This document shows, piece after piece, positions 36,366 through 49,076 of a stretch of DNA of 64,000 nt (within the stretch, counting starts at the first letter, position 1; every line of letters starts with the position of its first letter). The notes under the pieces are model-generated. The model did no database searches. It saw only the letters and a program-made list of their open reading frames with translations, and was not told the origin of the DNA. The translations under genes and the position numbers were made by a program. Origin of the DNA: Episyrphus balteatus. Taxonomy: Eukaryota; Arthropoda; Insecta; Diptera; Syrphidae. The DNA is taken from contig NC_079135.1 of the NCBI RefSeq assembly GCF_945859705.1, positions 35,327,679 to 35,391,678 of the forward strand, given 5' to 3'.

Positions 36366-36505
36366 CCAGGATGTCCCAAAAGATAAGAGGTTCAAACGAA
36401 GTATGCTGATTCCAACTTAAAGGCTCTCAGAATTTGGTGACTGGTTTATCCCAGTTTATGCCTATCAGCATATTTCGTTTGAACCATTACTTTTGGGATA
36501 CCCTG
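36366..36505. mobile_element. 140-bp hairpin MITE inserted in copy C
   Basis: The arms CCAGGATGTCCCAAAAG...TTCAAACGAAGTATGCTGA and TCAGCATATTTCGTTTGAA...CTTTTGGGATACCCTG are inverted over about 43 bp and flanked by TA (36364-36365, 36506-36507). The CAGGGTATCCC-type end is typical of widespread TA-targeting mariner-like MITEs. Confidence 0.8.
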
Positions 36506-36955
36506 TATGTAGATTGTAGATAGGTGCTATAGCATTATAAAAAGGTTCGTAAAAAAAATCCAACTCGAGACAATACGGCGGTAGAGAATGTGAAAAAAGT
36601 ATGTCTGTCTGTCTGTGTATTTCAATCTCGAGCGTCAGATTTTACCGCTCAAAGGATTTACTCCAAAAATGTTTAAGTTTTTGTTGAATCTCTAGAGGGG
36701 AAATTGAAATTTTATTAATTGGACCGTTATTAACGGTACTTTCCATAGAAACGTTTTCTTGACGTCTGATTTTCGGGCTTGGTTAATCGATTTGAATGAA
36801 CATTTTTATACGAAAATGTTAAATAATAAAATATAATTTTTGAATTTCCCAAATAATAAGTTCGATTTTTTATATTTTTAAATAATTTTTTCGAAAACGA
36901 ATTAATGACTTTATTTAAACTTAGTTATTATGTGTCAATAAATACTTTCTTTTTA

Positions 36956-37363
36956 GAGCCAATTTTTCAATCTTCTAATAAACAGTCAGTTAACTGTTCG
37001 ACGAATAAAGTTATTAGGCTCATAAACAGTCAGATAAAAACATTGAATTTTTCAATCAAGAACAAAAAAAAATTGTCAAATTCAAAAATATTTAAAATTC
37101 AACGTCATTTTTATTCATGATTGTTTTTGTTATCTTGTGTTCCACTATATTTTTTTTTAAATTCTTTCAAAACAGCTTTGACAACTGACACAATATTTTT
37201 GTTGAGATTATTCCTTAGAATAATTTTTATTCGTCTCCGAAAGAAGCAGATAGTTTTATTCTTAGGAATAAGCTATATCAGCTTGTTGAAAAATTGATTT
37301 TTTCTCTATCCTTAGGAATAAGTACTAACTGGACTGTTTAACTGACTATTGAAAAATTGGCCC
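36956..37363 (+). mobile_element. Harbinger-like MITE, copy 1 (inserted in copy C)
   Basis: The TIRs GAGCCAATTTTTCAA and TTGAAAAATTGGCCC are flanked by TTA (36953-36955, 37364-37366). The 408 bp contain subterminal AACAGTCAGTTAACTG and AACTGACTATTG, and internal AAAACAGCTTTGACAACTGA. A 3-bp TTA duplication is the PIF/Harbinger signature. It has no ORF of significance. Confidence 0.85.
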
Positions 37364-37620
37364 TTAGTTGCATAGCGATTTTTTTTTTTTGAAAATTTTT
37401 GGAAAACTTTTGTATTTAAAAGAAAAAAACTATTTAAAAAAATACGGCTCCAACTGATTTAAAACCAAAACCATTTAAAGAGATTTTTTTTAACTTTCAA
37501 TTAAATTTTATATTATTTTTTAAGTCTAATTTTTTGTTTTCTTAAAAAAAAACTCTTTTATTAATTTTTTAAAAAGCAACTTTAACATAAAACTCAGTCG
37601 TGCATTTTATTTTTCAAGCA

Positions 37621-40600
37621 TACTTAGGTTAGGTACTCAATATTCAGGCTACATCTTGAGTACTTAATAAATATAATAATCAATCTGAACAATTGGTACC
37701 TGAAAGCTGTAGAAAAAGAAGCAAAAAACACTAGAATAACATTTCTGGGTCACCTCAGATGTTTAAGTCCAATATCAAAACATTAATTAAAAAACAAATT
37801 ATATTTTTTTTCATTTACGAAAAAAAAAAATTTACTCCAAGAAGCGTTAAAAATAAAATTTTGTAAAAAAAACATTGAGAAAAATTATTCAAAAAAAGAA
37901 AAAAAAACGTATTTTCCATGTTTTTACTAAGTCGGTTATTTGAGCATTTATAGATATTGATCATATGAAGAAGAAAAGAAGATACTTTATCTATCAATAT
38001 AATGTTCAGGAAAATTGAATTGAAAAACAAATATGGATTTTCAAAGTCTACTTTTTTTTTGTTATTTTTCGACAATTTTTATCTAAACATATTTTCACCT
38101 TGGCATGTGAAAATTGGTGACTGAGATTTCTTTTTTGTTTAAGTTTGTTAAGTTGCTTTGAATTGAAACATTGAATAACATAGGCATACAAGATGCTTGA
38201 ATAAATTTTGAATGTTTTTAAATTTAAAAATATGATTTTCGAAATTAAAGCTATTTTTCAAATAATTGATTGATTACTCAAAAGTTAACAAAATTATCTT
38301 TCTATTGATACCATGAATTGGGTGTCAATTTTACGATTCCAATTGAATAGCTGATAAATTTAAATAAAAATGACTTTTAACTATAGATAGATCACCTTAA
38401 TATTTTGAAAAATTAAAAGAGCTATTAATGAAAGTTGAAGACACAGAATAATAGAACAGAGAAAAAACAGAAAAAAAACAGCATCTTTCAAATTTCAATC
38501 GGATCACCCACCTTTTGATTTATCTCGTTGAAGAAAAAAATTAAAAGAGATCTTATTAATAATAAATTGATATCTTTCTTATCCACCCAAACAACACACT
38601 TTCTACATCATCATCATAATAATAATTATATTATTTGAAATGTTACCAATCGACCTAGAAAAGTCAAAGTAAATAACAACAAACAATCAAAAATTGCCAA
38701 GATAAATAGAGTTAATGATTTAAGACACATCTTTTTTGAACAGATTTCTCTATGTCTCTAAGGCTGCTGCGCCCGTTTAAACCAAACGATCGTTCTCAGT
38801 CTCCAGTTGCCGTTGTTATAGACTAATTTGAAATCTGCCAGCCAACGTACATTCTCTTGGTAGACAACAATTAGGTGATCGGCAAACAAACAACAACAAA
38901 AAAACACACACCACATTTTCACTTGCTGCCATTTATTCGCCCATTCGTTTGAATTGTCATTGTAAATAGGTTAACCAAACAAAAAAAAAACACACAAAGA
39001 TACAAACGCACTTTTAAGTGTTTTCAGATGAAAAATAAATCTTAATTAAGTATCAATTTTATTTTTTTCAAAGGTGTTAAAATATTTAACCTCTTTGATA
39101 TGGCAATGTGGTTGGTGTCGGTGTGGGCGGGAGAGGTGGTGAATAAAACCAACGTAATCAAATACGATCGTTGATTTGGGGATATTTTTGTTTTTATTGA
39201 AACTAGATCAATTCGATCGAATGTGCGGTAAAATGGGAACGGTCGGTGGGCGCAATGCTATTATTTAATAAAGTTGTAGGTTTCAATTATTTACATTTAA
39301 TTAGAAGTAACAGGGAGTCATGGGGGCGAACTTTCAAAAGTAGACAGTAGAACGAATGCAAAATGCAGTTTTGCGCGGCATTTGGACTTTTATGGCTAAT
39401 TTAGGGCAAGAAACTTCCAATAGTTGGAACAAGTTTTTTTAATTCTTGTCGATGATGGATTGGACTGACTGAAGAAAAATACAAGCGTTTTTAATATTTC
39501 CGCCATCTTCTATGAAAAAAATGAACTTGCAAACTGAAATACCAAAAACAAGCATCAACTTTAAGAATCTGAACTACTTCCATCTTTCACATAAAATTTT
39601 CTGCATTTTGTACTTCATAGTTTTCCTTTTTTTTTACTTTTTGTCTTAAGAATTCGCTACCCTTTTCCTTTTTTGACACCCTTTTTTAATGCACCGGCCA
39701 CTTCAAACTAAAATCTTTTCAATTTTGACAAAATCATCATTCGACTTTTTAGCGGACTTCTTTGATTCAACCTTGAAAGGATATAACGCTTGGTGAACTT
39801 AAAATAAAAAAAAAAAAAAAACAAATCCCAAGAGTTTCTTTAACTGGGTTACCTCCTTCCATTTGTTTAAAATGTATTTTTATTTTCGTCTCAAGGACGT
39901 GTGGTGTTTTATTGAAGCTGAATAAAGGAAACTGAATGTATGAAGAATTGAATCAACTGATTTTTACTTGATGAATACAGGTATAGGTACCTTTTACCTA
40001 CATTATACTCAAAGTATATGAGTCCTTTTTTTCTGTCAGAGTGCACCAGAGTACACACTTTTCGGTCTGCATTGGAAACTAGAACCCCATCAACAATCGA
40101 AACAAAAGCAACCATAAAAGAGGAAGCAAAGTTTTTTGAGATTCATCTTCATTCGATAGCAAAATTTAGCACACAATCCAGATTTAATCAAAAAATAGAG
40201 AAAAGAAAAAAAAGAAAGAAATTCTTCTGTAGAGAGACTGCTTTGGGAGAACTTTAATTCAATTAACATAATTGATGAGTTAAAATGTTCTTTTCTCTCC
40301 TGTCAAAAATGATTTCATTCTTCATTAAACTCAATTATAAAAATTCGACAAAAAACAGCAACAAATTTTGTTCTCCTAATTTGTTTTAACAACCAAACCA
40401 AACAACGTTAAAATGCGGATAATGGTTTTAATGACTTCACAAGTCCTTCCAAATCAGTATCCAAATCATCAGCAACTACAAAGCGAGCGTTTTGATTGAT
40501 TTTTTAACATAATTTTTTTGGAGGGCAAACACCAATAACCAACGGCAGGCAGGAGGACATTTTCTTATGATGGACGGTTGTTTGTTTAGCGTTAACACAA

Positions 40601-41420
40601 TTTCAAAGTTAATAAATTGGATGGGCAGCAAGCCAAGGACTATAAAGTCAAATTCAACGAACATTTACACCTTGAAGTGATGCCAAAAAAAAAAAGAATG
40701 GAAAAGAAAAATAATATATTTTAATCGACGTGATTGCCAAGATTATTCTATGGGGAAAGTATGTCTTTAGAGCAAAAAACAAAAATGCATAATTCATATA
40801 TATATACGACTTTTTGGAGATTGAATTGGAGTTATCATAATTTAAGGAGCAAATAGGTCAAAAACATTCACAAAGTATGTATGTACTTGTACATTGCTTT
40901 GTAGGACATCTTTTGAATTTGAGAGGAAAGCTTGGCATTAAACAAGAAGTGAGTCCTTCTAAGAAATAATCGGTTACCATTTCATTCGAAATATTTAAAA
41001 TCGAAAGGAAGGTGGTAGTAAGTAACTTCTTAGGATTGTTATGTATTTTCATACAAAAATATCAGAAAACATCAGTTTCAAAGAAAGAATCCAATCAGAA
41101 ACCAATTGATAAATGTCTAAGCATAATATAGTCTATATTAGGCAAAGTCTTGGAGCAGAAAAATGGTTGAAATTTTTAAATGATTGATACTATAAACAAC
41201 AATCCCAGCAAACATACAAAAAAATAAGATTTCTTGAACGAATGTGTGAGTCAAACTTAACCTTTTAAAAATTCTAGTAAGAAGTCTTCGTGGAAAAAAC
41301 CTTAGGTATGTAGGTATATTTTATAGTAAAACAATTCCTACTTACAAAATGTTTATCCTAGTGTTCGAAATTAATTATTCAATTTATTCTGATCTTATGA
41401 AATTCAAAAGGTTCCAATTG
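37621..41420. other. Intronic stretch
   Basis: No supported exon was seen. Segment 38755-38900 is GC-richer and carries an Inr-like TCAGT (plus strand, about 38796). At 39845-39857 the minus strand reads AACAAATGGAAGGAG|GTAACC, a good start context running straight into a donor-like site, but its phase would not fit the exon at 9759-9844. Confidence 0.35.
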
Positions 41421-41447
41421 CTTACCTGAAATAAAAAAAAAAAAATA
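41421..41447 (-). promoter_or_regulatory. Candidate recursive-splicing ratchet point (zero-length exon)
   Basis: Read on the minus strand, a long T tract and ATTTCAG abut GTAAGCAATTGG, so a good 3' splice site is fused directly to a good 5' splice site (CAG|GTAAG, junction between 41425 and 41426). This is the signature of ratchet points used in very long fly introns. Its orientation agrees with the Limpet-type gene, and it would cut the intron into about 10.7 kb and 31.6 kb steps. I saw no other equally clean CTTACCTG with an adjacent A tract in the window. Confidence 0.6.
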
Positions 41448-42869
41448 ATGTACAAAGTTATTAAAAGTAAAATAGGATATGAAGAAAAAAATTTGTTTAA
41501 AAATATTCAATGGAAGGTTTTTTTTTTGAATTTTAATTTTGTGATGTGAGAACTTATTCGCTGGTGGGACATTTTATTATAAAGAATAAAAATAAAACTT
41601 TTCAAAAGCATTATTTTTCTTTGAATTATTCTCTACTACAAGTGTTTGCTAGTATTTTTTAAGTTAAACTCGTCGAGCTAATAATTTGGTATATCGAAAA
41701 TTTATATGTACATACATATGTATGTATATTGTTGATTTTGATAATATGAATCAAGTCTAAGATCCCGCCCTATAACAAGCTTCCCTCATCGACTGCCAGG
41801 CAAATTTTATTTTGAGGACAACATATTCTGGATAAATGCAAAACGTGATAGAGTGTCCGCCCAATATTGTGGTACAGCTGTTTTTTTTTTTTTTTATTTC
41901 GAACAACAATTTTTTTTTAATTTTGTGTTTGAAAATGTATTTCAAAAAACAATTAATTGAAAGCCTTTTTTTCTTCCCTTTTCAAAAAGGTTATACCTAT
42001 TGTAGGCTTTGTTTTTTAAATATATTTTTTCTATTTTAGGCCAATTTTTAGAAAACTCAGTAATTTTTTTTACCATCTACGCCACTTACGCAACCACTCA
42101 ATATGCCACCGGAGAAACTTTGTAAAGGTCTCAATTACTTTATGAACCATTTTTTATCTATCATACTAAAACTTTAAATACACTTCTTTGGAAGCTAGTT
42201 TTTTTTCTTTAGGTCCGAAAAAACGAAATATTTTTTTTTATTGTGTAAGGCTTTCTAAAATCTCCTATGGAAAAACTCCCTTAAACTAGGTATTTGAAAG
42301 GTCTGAGAATCGTCAACAAATGTCAATTCGTATGGTTAAGTTCTTTTTAATAGAATCATTTTCATTAAATCTTTAGATTTGTCAATAAGGAAAATGTTAC
42401 ACATACACCATAGTGAACCAGTGCAAAAATAATACAAAAAAAAGAAAACTAGAAAAGAAAGAGAACAATAAAATCACATGATTTTTGTTGACCATAATGC
42501 AGTTGCTCATTTAAAATTTTAACAATGGGGTTGTTCCCAGGAATCCCGACTAGTTCAACGCATACATTTTTCTCGTCCCTAAACATCGTCCATATTATGC
42601 TGTCTTTTTAAATTGTTGTCCAGCTCTCAGAGAAGTTTAGAAGTGTCAATGTTGATGCTGAATGTCAGTGAAATGTCATTTTTGAATTCAGCTGACATTT
42701 CTAAATGTTTTCCTTCTTTTTAAAACTGCTTGAATCTTTCCGATATATTTTTATTGTCAGAGATATCTTCAGTTGTTTGAATATATAGATAAGGCAACGA
42801 AAAATTTTTTAATATCTCCATCGGTTTTTGATAAAACTTTTTACGTCAATTATTTTTTAAGGTAATATT
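41448..42869. other. AT-rich intronic stretch
   Basis: No gene was seen. A degenerate minus-strand copy of the CACTRTGGCGTATACGTG motif lies at 42397-42416. Confidence 0.35.
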
Positions 42870-43157
42870 TTGCGGGTGGCAATGTTGCAGTGGGTGTAGT
42901 GCTTGACTGCTAACCTAGAAATGTGGGTTCGAGCCCTATTTCAGGCAGCATTCTTTTCTTTATCCCCCAGCTTGGAAGCCACCCGTGGTATTATATGGAA
43001 TAATAATTATTATTTTTGATTAGTAATCATCTTATTCTCAATTCACTGTACCAACAAACAAATTCTTTCCTATCTTTCTATTCCTTCTAACTAGTACAGT
43101 GCAGTATGCATTTAAAAAGCCTTAGGTCTTACAGGCATATAGTTAAAATTATTATAA

Positions 43158-43214
<57 letters not shown>
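42870..43214 (+). mobile_element. tRNA-derived SINE ending in (ATT)n
   Basis: The 5' part carries RNA polymerase III promoter signals: an A-box-like GGGTGTAGTGCTTGAC (about 42892-42907) and a B box GGTTCGAGCCC (42926-42936). The GACTGCTAA between them resembles a tRNA-Ser(GCU) anticodon arm. A body of about 200 bp unrelated to tRNA follows, then the tail AAAATTATTATAAATT and (ATT)n at 43157-43214. It cannot fold as a complete tRNA, so it is a SINE rather than a tRNA gene. Confidence 0.75.
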
Positions 43215-46200
43215 TTTCGTTGGTTGGTAGGGTTAACTTAACTGTCAAGCAGTGCTACTGACTATCAAGTAACAAGTGGATTTATTAAACAAAAAAAAAC
43301 CGACGCGACATTTTTTTTTTACGACAAATTTGCCAAGAATTCACGACAGCTAATTGACTCATTAGTTTTTTTGGTATTTGAAAGTGATAGTGCTAAATTG
43401 AAAGACATCAAAGATTGAAGCACTGAAATTGGGACCATCTTAAATCAATCCCTGCAAGAGATACAGAATTTGGCATTTTACCAACACCAAATACAGAATC
43501 TTCAAGAGTAATTTGGCGAATTTGTATACTTTCAAGCTGCATCTGGATCGTCAACCGGTTGGCTCATTAAGTTTACATTGTCAAAGTTATTCTTGTACCT
43601 TTTTAAGTGCAGTTTAATTAAAACCCCCGAAGTAAAATTACATTCCACCACAAATTCACAAATATCTCATAAATGAAAATACATATTTCAAAATCAAAAA
43701 AAAAAATACAAAACAAAATTTTTTTATCGAATCAATTAATTCCTTTTGTCTATTTAACCTTTCACCTACTGAAAAAAAAATAAATAGTAGGTAGAGTGTT
43801 GTATATCCACTCTTAATTTACTTTACAGCTTCAGGCAAATTGTAGATTGCATTGAAAGTCGTCATAAATTTTGCAACTATACTATGCACCATTCCAGTCT
43901 ACCCATGCGCCATGTCCATTGTCTATTCATAGTTTTTTTTTGTTTTTGTTATTTCGTTTTTTTTTTTTTTTTTTGTAATTAAATGTAGGCACACTTGCTC
44001 TGCAACACAAACTCGAGACCAAAGTATCTGATATCATTGCAATTTGTTACTTAATGTGCTTTATACCTTTCCCTTTTCCTGGCCTGTCAATGTTTTTTTT
44101 TAAATTGCATAACAAACAATTAAAAGTTTTTTTTTTTTTAAGAGTATCTAGGTACCATAACATAAATGCAACGACAACAACAACAAGAAAAATAAAGAAT
44201 CTTTTATCGTCGTTAAAGTCGTTAAGAGTTCTTTCAACTCTGTTGGATGTGACGATAAAAATCTACCTAGATTTTTGCATATAGAATACCTATCTCATCC
44301 ACAAGTTCTATCTACTCTGTTGTTGACTAATGTGAGGCTCATAATGTATCACCGAACTATTCAAATTAATTGGTCTAATTTATTCTGTTTGACTGGTGAT
44401 GGCAACACAATCGTTAGATATATTGGCAACAGATTACCAAGGTAGATACAATAAGAAAAAAAGAAAACAAACTTTTTGTCGATGTCATTGGGGCATATGG
44501 GCACATTGTTGAAACCTAAGATCAGCACCAGCTTTAAATATTTTAATGGTTGAACAGGAAGTCGAACAATGATTGATTTACAAAATCAACATATTATTCC
44601 TACGAGTGCTTCATTGGGCATAGAGATTGAGAGAGACTATATGTAAACCAGATCGCCCACGTGGGTTTACACAAACAATTTTTGGATACTATACGACTTC
44701 CGAGGCTTGCCGGGCTATGACTCTGTTGCTGATGTTGTCTGATTTCGCAAAATCGGGATTGGTGTCACTTTAATCTCGTTTTAGAGTCTGTTATATTAAA
44801 TACTGTGCAATCAATGAGCACGCTACGACTACGGCTGGCTATGAGCACTCACAAGCACTTGGAAATATTTACTTTCTTGAATTATAATTCCAACAGGAAA
44901 CCTACGCAAATTTTTTCCCCACCTCTCGTTTGCTCGCAGATGAATCAGACAATCTGGCTCTTGAGAGGTGAGGTGTGCGGCGATGATATGAGAATAAATA
45001 GTTATGTGTGCTTGGTGTTAGCGATTGTGTTTAAAGGCTTTTGTGAACCTGCACCAACAAACACAGTAGCTTGCCTGTTTCTAAATTAAACGGAATTTTG
45101 CATCAAATCAGGTTTGTCGACGCGACGATGCTAAGATATCTTTGCAGTTTTGTTGCATGATGAAGTTGCATAGCACCACGACTAAGCTGAGCATTGCTGC
45201 ACTCATTGCGAAGGAATGCGCGCTGCGCCGCAACAAACTCCTTTAAAAAACGTGGTCAGTATGGCCTGAAAGTGTGCGCCCACTATAATTGTGTGGTATA
45301 AGATCGATTTGCAAAACTACGTCCGCATATTTGCCCGTTTAATGAGCTCAGATTTATAGTTAAGTTCTGGTGGATGGAGATAAAAAGGAGATTGTCATAA
45401 TGGTTGTTGGTAGTCAACCGGAACGGAGTTAAGGTTTTGGAAAAAAAAGTAATCTCGGGTTAAATGTTTTGACAGTAAGAACTCAATTACAGAAAACCCG
45501 CTTAATTGCATTAGATCAAAAACAAAACTTTTCGTTCATTTAAGAAAGCGTCAAGCTTTTTGAATCACAATGTGAACTATAAAGAGCAACTGCTTGCAAA
45601 TGTATTCAAACTGCATGCAAACTTGCAAGCTATTCGCAAACATATTGTCAACTAAATGAACATACAAAACATGCAAAATGTTTAAAAATTGTTTGCAAAT
45701 TACTTGAAGATTGTTTTGAAACTTTCGCAAAGTTACGCAAAGTTTTCGCAAAGACGCAAACTGTATGGAAGATACTTAAACTCTAGTTTAAAATTGTATG
45801 GAAACTATATTTACTCTGTTTTTTTTTTTACAGTTCGAAGACAGTATGTAAACTTAGTTCAAACTGTTTGGAAATTGTAAAAAAAAGTTCACAATAAGTG
45901 TATCTCAAAAGCATATATGCAAATATAAAAACCAAAATTGACAAATTATATAGTTGTTATTTCCAAAACAAATTACATTGGTTTTAAACCTTTTACTAAT
46001 TATCACAAATTATAAGCTCAAAGCAGCCACATAATCGATATTATCACAATAATCTACATAATCACCAACATCGTCCAATTTATTCGACTAATTAAAATTC
46101 AATTGAAAGTTCAAGTATTTGACAGGACAAATTTTAAATAATTTTACACAATATTAACCTAAACCGATTTTATCGAATTTAACTGAATTTAGTTACCCAT

Positions 46201-46368
46201 CACCACGAATACGAGTACCTAACCTAACCACCTAACCTACATTCAAAAAAATTCATGTTAAATTAAATTGCAAACCATATCAAAAATTTAAACCAAAAAT
46301 TTCACTATTGTTCTATGCATATATTGTTAGGGTGTTGATGGCAGATATCTTTATGAACACTGTTAATA
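43215..46368. other. Intronic stretch with a GC-richer segment at 44.6-45.3 kb
   Basis: No supported exon was seen. Segment 44640-45260 (CCACGTGGG E-box at about 44659, ACTACGGCTGGCTATGAG) is relatively GC-rich and could be regulatory. At 45590-45880 variants of GCAAACT.TATGGAAA recur and GTGAACT is inverted near both ends (45571 and 45888), suggesting an eroded element. Confidence 0.35.
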
Positions 46369-46865
46369 CAGTAGTCCCTCGATAATGTGAACTAATTAAA
46401 ACAAGGCGTTTTCGGATTTTAGAGGGGTTCACATTACTGGAACTTTTTCCGATTCTCATTAAACTGATTAAAACAATATTAATAAGCAATGAATGTAGCA
46501 TAAAATATTTTTTTGAAGCTCAGTTTATGCATTTATTGAAAAAATTTTCAAAGATTAATACAAAAATCAAAAAATAAAACTTATTACGAGTACACTCCAT
46601 TTCAAAATTTCAAAAAAAAAAGTCATCGCATTCAATATTTCTTAAGATTTATCTAGACCAATAACAGTTGTCCATTATTCAGGATTATAAAAAAAATTGC
46701 GTGCACGAACAAGAAAACAAAAAAAAAACACACAAAAGAAATTCACATTACAGAGTCTAAAAATTTTCAAAGTTCACATTTTAGAGATGACAATGAAAAT
46801 TTTTGGCGATTCACATTTTAGAGAAATTCGCATTATCGGTAATTCACATTATCGAGGGACTACTG
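46369..46865. mobile_element. pogo-like MITE (497 bp)
   Basis: The perfect TIRs CAGTAGTCCCTCGATAATGT / ACATTATCGAGGGACTACTG are flanked by TA (46367-46368, 46866-46867). CAGT termini with TA duplication fit the pogo/Tigger branch of Tc1/mariner. Variants of TTCACATT(A/T)(C/T)(A/C)GAG occur about six times internally. Confidence 0.85.
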
Positions 46866-47462
46866 TATTAATGCAGGTTTTATTTCGGCATCTCAAAATT
46901 GATTCTTCCAACTGTTGAAGACTTTTATTACTTTAATGAAATAAGGCCAATTTTTGAAAATGGGTCTTATATCATTCAGGCCTATTTGCTGAAACGGAAC
47001 TTAAATATTTAAGTCGAGCGAAAAGCTCTAAGTTCTACATAGCGGTTTGCAAGAACTTCAAACTGTGTCATAAATTCATCTAAGTTAAACATAACTTAGG
47101 GGGAAGAAATAGTAGAACATTAAGCAGTTTATGTTCTACTTAAATTTTATTTCGAAATTACGAGAGAACATGTGTTGAAAAATTCCATTGGTGTTAAAAT
47201 AGGGCGTTATAGATTATTTACAATTCAATTTAACTTACATGCAAACATATTTTCCATATTAAACATCCCTAGAATGCAAACGTTTTCAGCAAGTTTTTGA
47301 AACGCACAATTTTGACAGCTCATCCAACCTATTCAATACCTAAGCCTTATGTGACATATATAATTTTTGTCTTACGTCAAATACATATTTTTATTATTTT
47401 GCTATAATTAATCTTTTTTACGAAAAAGATCGAAGGACACGCACCACACATTTTAACATTTA

Positions 47463-47895
47463 GGGCCAATTTTTCAATAGTCAGTTAAACAGTCAGTTAG
47501 TAGTTATTTCTAAGGATAGAGAAAAAATCAATTTTTCAACAAGCACATATACCTTATTCCTATGAATAAAACTATCTGCTTCATTCAGAGACGAATAAAA
47601 ATTATTCTAAGGAATAATCTCAACAAAAATATTGTGTCAGTTGTCAAAGCTGTTTTGAAAGAATTTTGAAAAAAAATACAGTGGAACACAAGAAAACAAA
47701 AACAATCATGAATAAAAATGACGTTAAATTTTAAATATTTTTGAATTTGACAATTTTTTTTTTTTTTGTTATTCTGTAGAATAAATTATTCTTGATTGAA
47801 AAATTCAATGTTTTTATCTGATTGTTTATGAGCCTAATAACTTTATTCGTCGAACAGTTAACTGACTGTTTATTAGAAGATTGAAAAATTGGCTC
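47463..47895 (-). mobile_element. Harbinger-like MITE, copy 2
   Basis: The ends GGGCCAATTTTTCAA and TTGAAAAATTGGCTC are flanked by TTA (47460-47462, 47896-47898). Its 433 bp are in reverse orientation to the copies at 36956 and 52359. Its right TTA is shared with the TTAA of the adjacent piggyBac-like element. Confidence 0.88.
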
Positions 47896-47899
47896 TTAA

Positions 47900-49076
47900 C
47901 CCTCTACTGCATGAATTATGAACGAAATGAAATAAAAATTTTTTTAACAACTTTTTAGGTTTATTAGGGGTTGAAAAAAGGTATTACATAAATTTTTTTA
48001 TTTTTTTACATATATATACATTTTTAGAAACATAAACCATATATGGGTTAGTATGCAGCAAGTCGATTTCCAGCAAACAATTAATAACCCATATATGGTT
48101 TAGTATGCATTCAAGGTATGTTTTGTAAAGTATGTTTTTATTACATTGGATTTTCCTTATTCATGGAATTTATTCAAACTCTTTCTTTTATCATTGTTGC
48201 AGAAGAACACCTTCCATTTTCTACACGCACACAAAACGTTTTCAGTCCGCAAATTTGACATACTGGTGTTTTTGTTTGCCATTCAGGGATATGGTCCATG
48301 TTTTCAGTTAGCATTGAATTCAACGGCTTTTGCCCTTGGTTGTTGTGAGTGAATTGAAATTTCGGGATTAGATGGGGCTGGACTTCCGTGACTTGTATAT
48401 AACTCCCTCAGCTTTGTTTTGTTCCATCTCTGCTTTGATCACCTGCCAAAGCTGAAGGGCATCCCCTTTTTCGTGACATTGTAGGTGTTGCAGATTTGCA
48501 AAAATGCTCGGAGATGGCTTGTTTGATGTTAAAAAGGGTCAGAATCTGAAGCTAGATCGTCATTACTTCGAAAGCCATCACCAGTTTTAGCATTATCAGA
48601 CTTATTTTTTCCATAGAAAGTCTTCGAATTCATTTTACAAAAAAAAATAAAATTCCCAAAAAAATTAGTAATGTAAGTCGCCAACGCATGATAACCCATA
48701 TATGGTGTTTTGGAAAAAACGCAAAAAAAAGACAAAAATTATTAAAAAAAACAAAAAACAAACTTCGTAAACATATTAAAGTATAATAAATTCATACGAA
48801 ACTTATTTTTAATTGGATGAAACTTACTTATTAATTATAAAAAAACACTCAAAAAGTTTACACTTTTATTCACTGATTTGCACTTTAGACATGCTCTTGA
48901 AACAATGAGTTTATTTCAGAATCACGACTCTCTTACTGATAATAAAAACCGGTTAATTATAAAAAAATAGACATAGTTTTATTAAAGTTTTTTCTTTTTG
49001 ACATTTGGTGCAATATAACGGGAATAAATCGATATGAAGTCGATAAACCATATATGGGTTAGTATGCGGTAGAGGG
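47900..49076. mobile_element. piggyBac-like element (1,177 bp), decayed
   Basis: The TIRs CCCTCTACTGCAT / ATGCGGTAGAGGG are flanked by TTAA (47896-47899, 49077-49080), the piggyBac signature. Sub-terminal repeats of CCATATATGGGTTAGTATGC occur near 48037, 48088, 48692 and 49047. On the minus strand at about 48180-48330, frames with closely spaced Cys codons may be the remains of the transposase C-terminal zinc-binding region. They are broken by stops and frameshifts, and no intact transposase remains. Confidence 0.8.

Larger units (their letters stand above)
36349..37620 (+). mobile_element. (GTCT)n-bearing dispersed repeat, copy C (interrupted twice)
   Basis: The 5' TTTTTACTTGCAATATA is split from AGGTGCTATAGCATTATAAA by a 140-bp hairpin MITE. 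The TCTGTCTGTCTG relic is at about 36604-36617, followed by CTCTAGAGGGGAAATTGAAA and ACCGTTATTAACGGTAC. A Harbinger-like MITE then interrupts the copy at 36956-37363. The 3' end is AGTCGTGCATTTTATTTTTC. It is more diverged than copies A and D. Confidence 0.7.

Noticed and set aside
39843..39860. Start exon ATG GAA GGA G|GTAACC (minus strand)
   Set aside because: The start context is good, but the phase does not fit the next host exon, and no other partner is visible.
42870..42950. Functional tRNA gene
   Set aside because: Although the B box is good, the acceptor and D stems do not pair and the sequence continues into a SINE body with an (ATT)n tail.
46218..46239. CCTAA repeats resembling insect telomere (TTAGG)n
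   Set aside because: There are only about four imperfect units, and Diptera generally lack this telomere repeat. It is probably chance.
48180..48450. Zinc-finger gene on the minus strand
   Set aside because: Cys-rich frames exist but are broken by stops and lie inside a decayed piggyBac-like element, so they are at most transposase remains.
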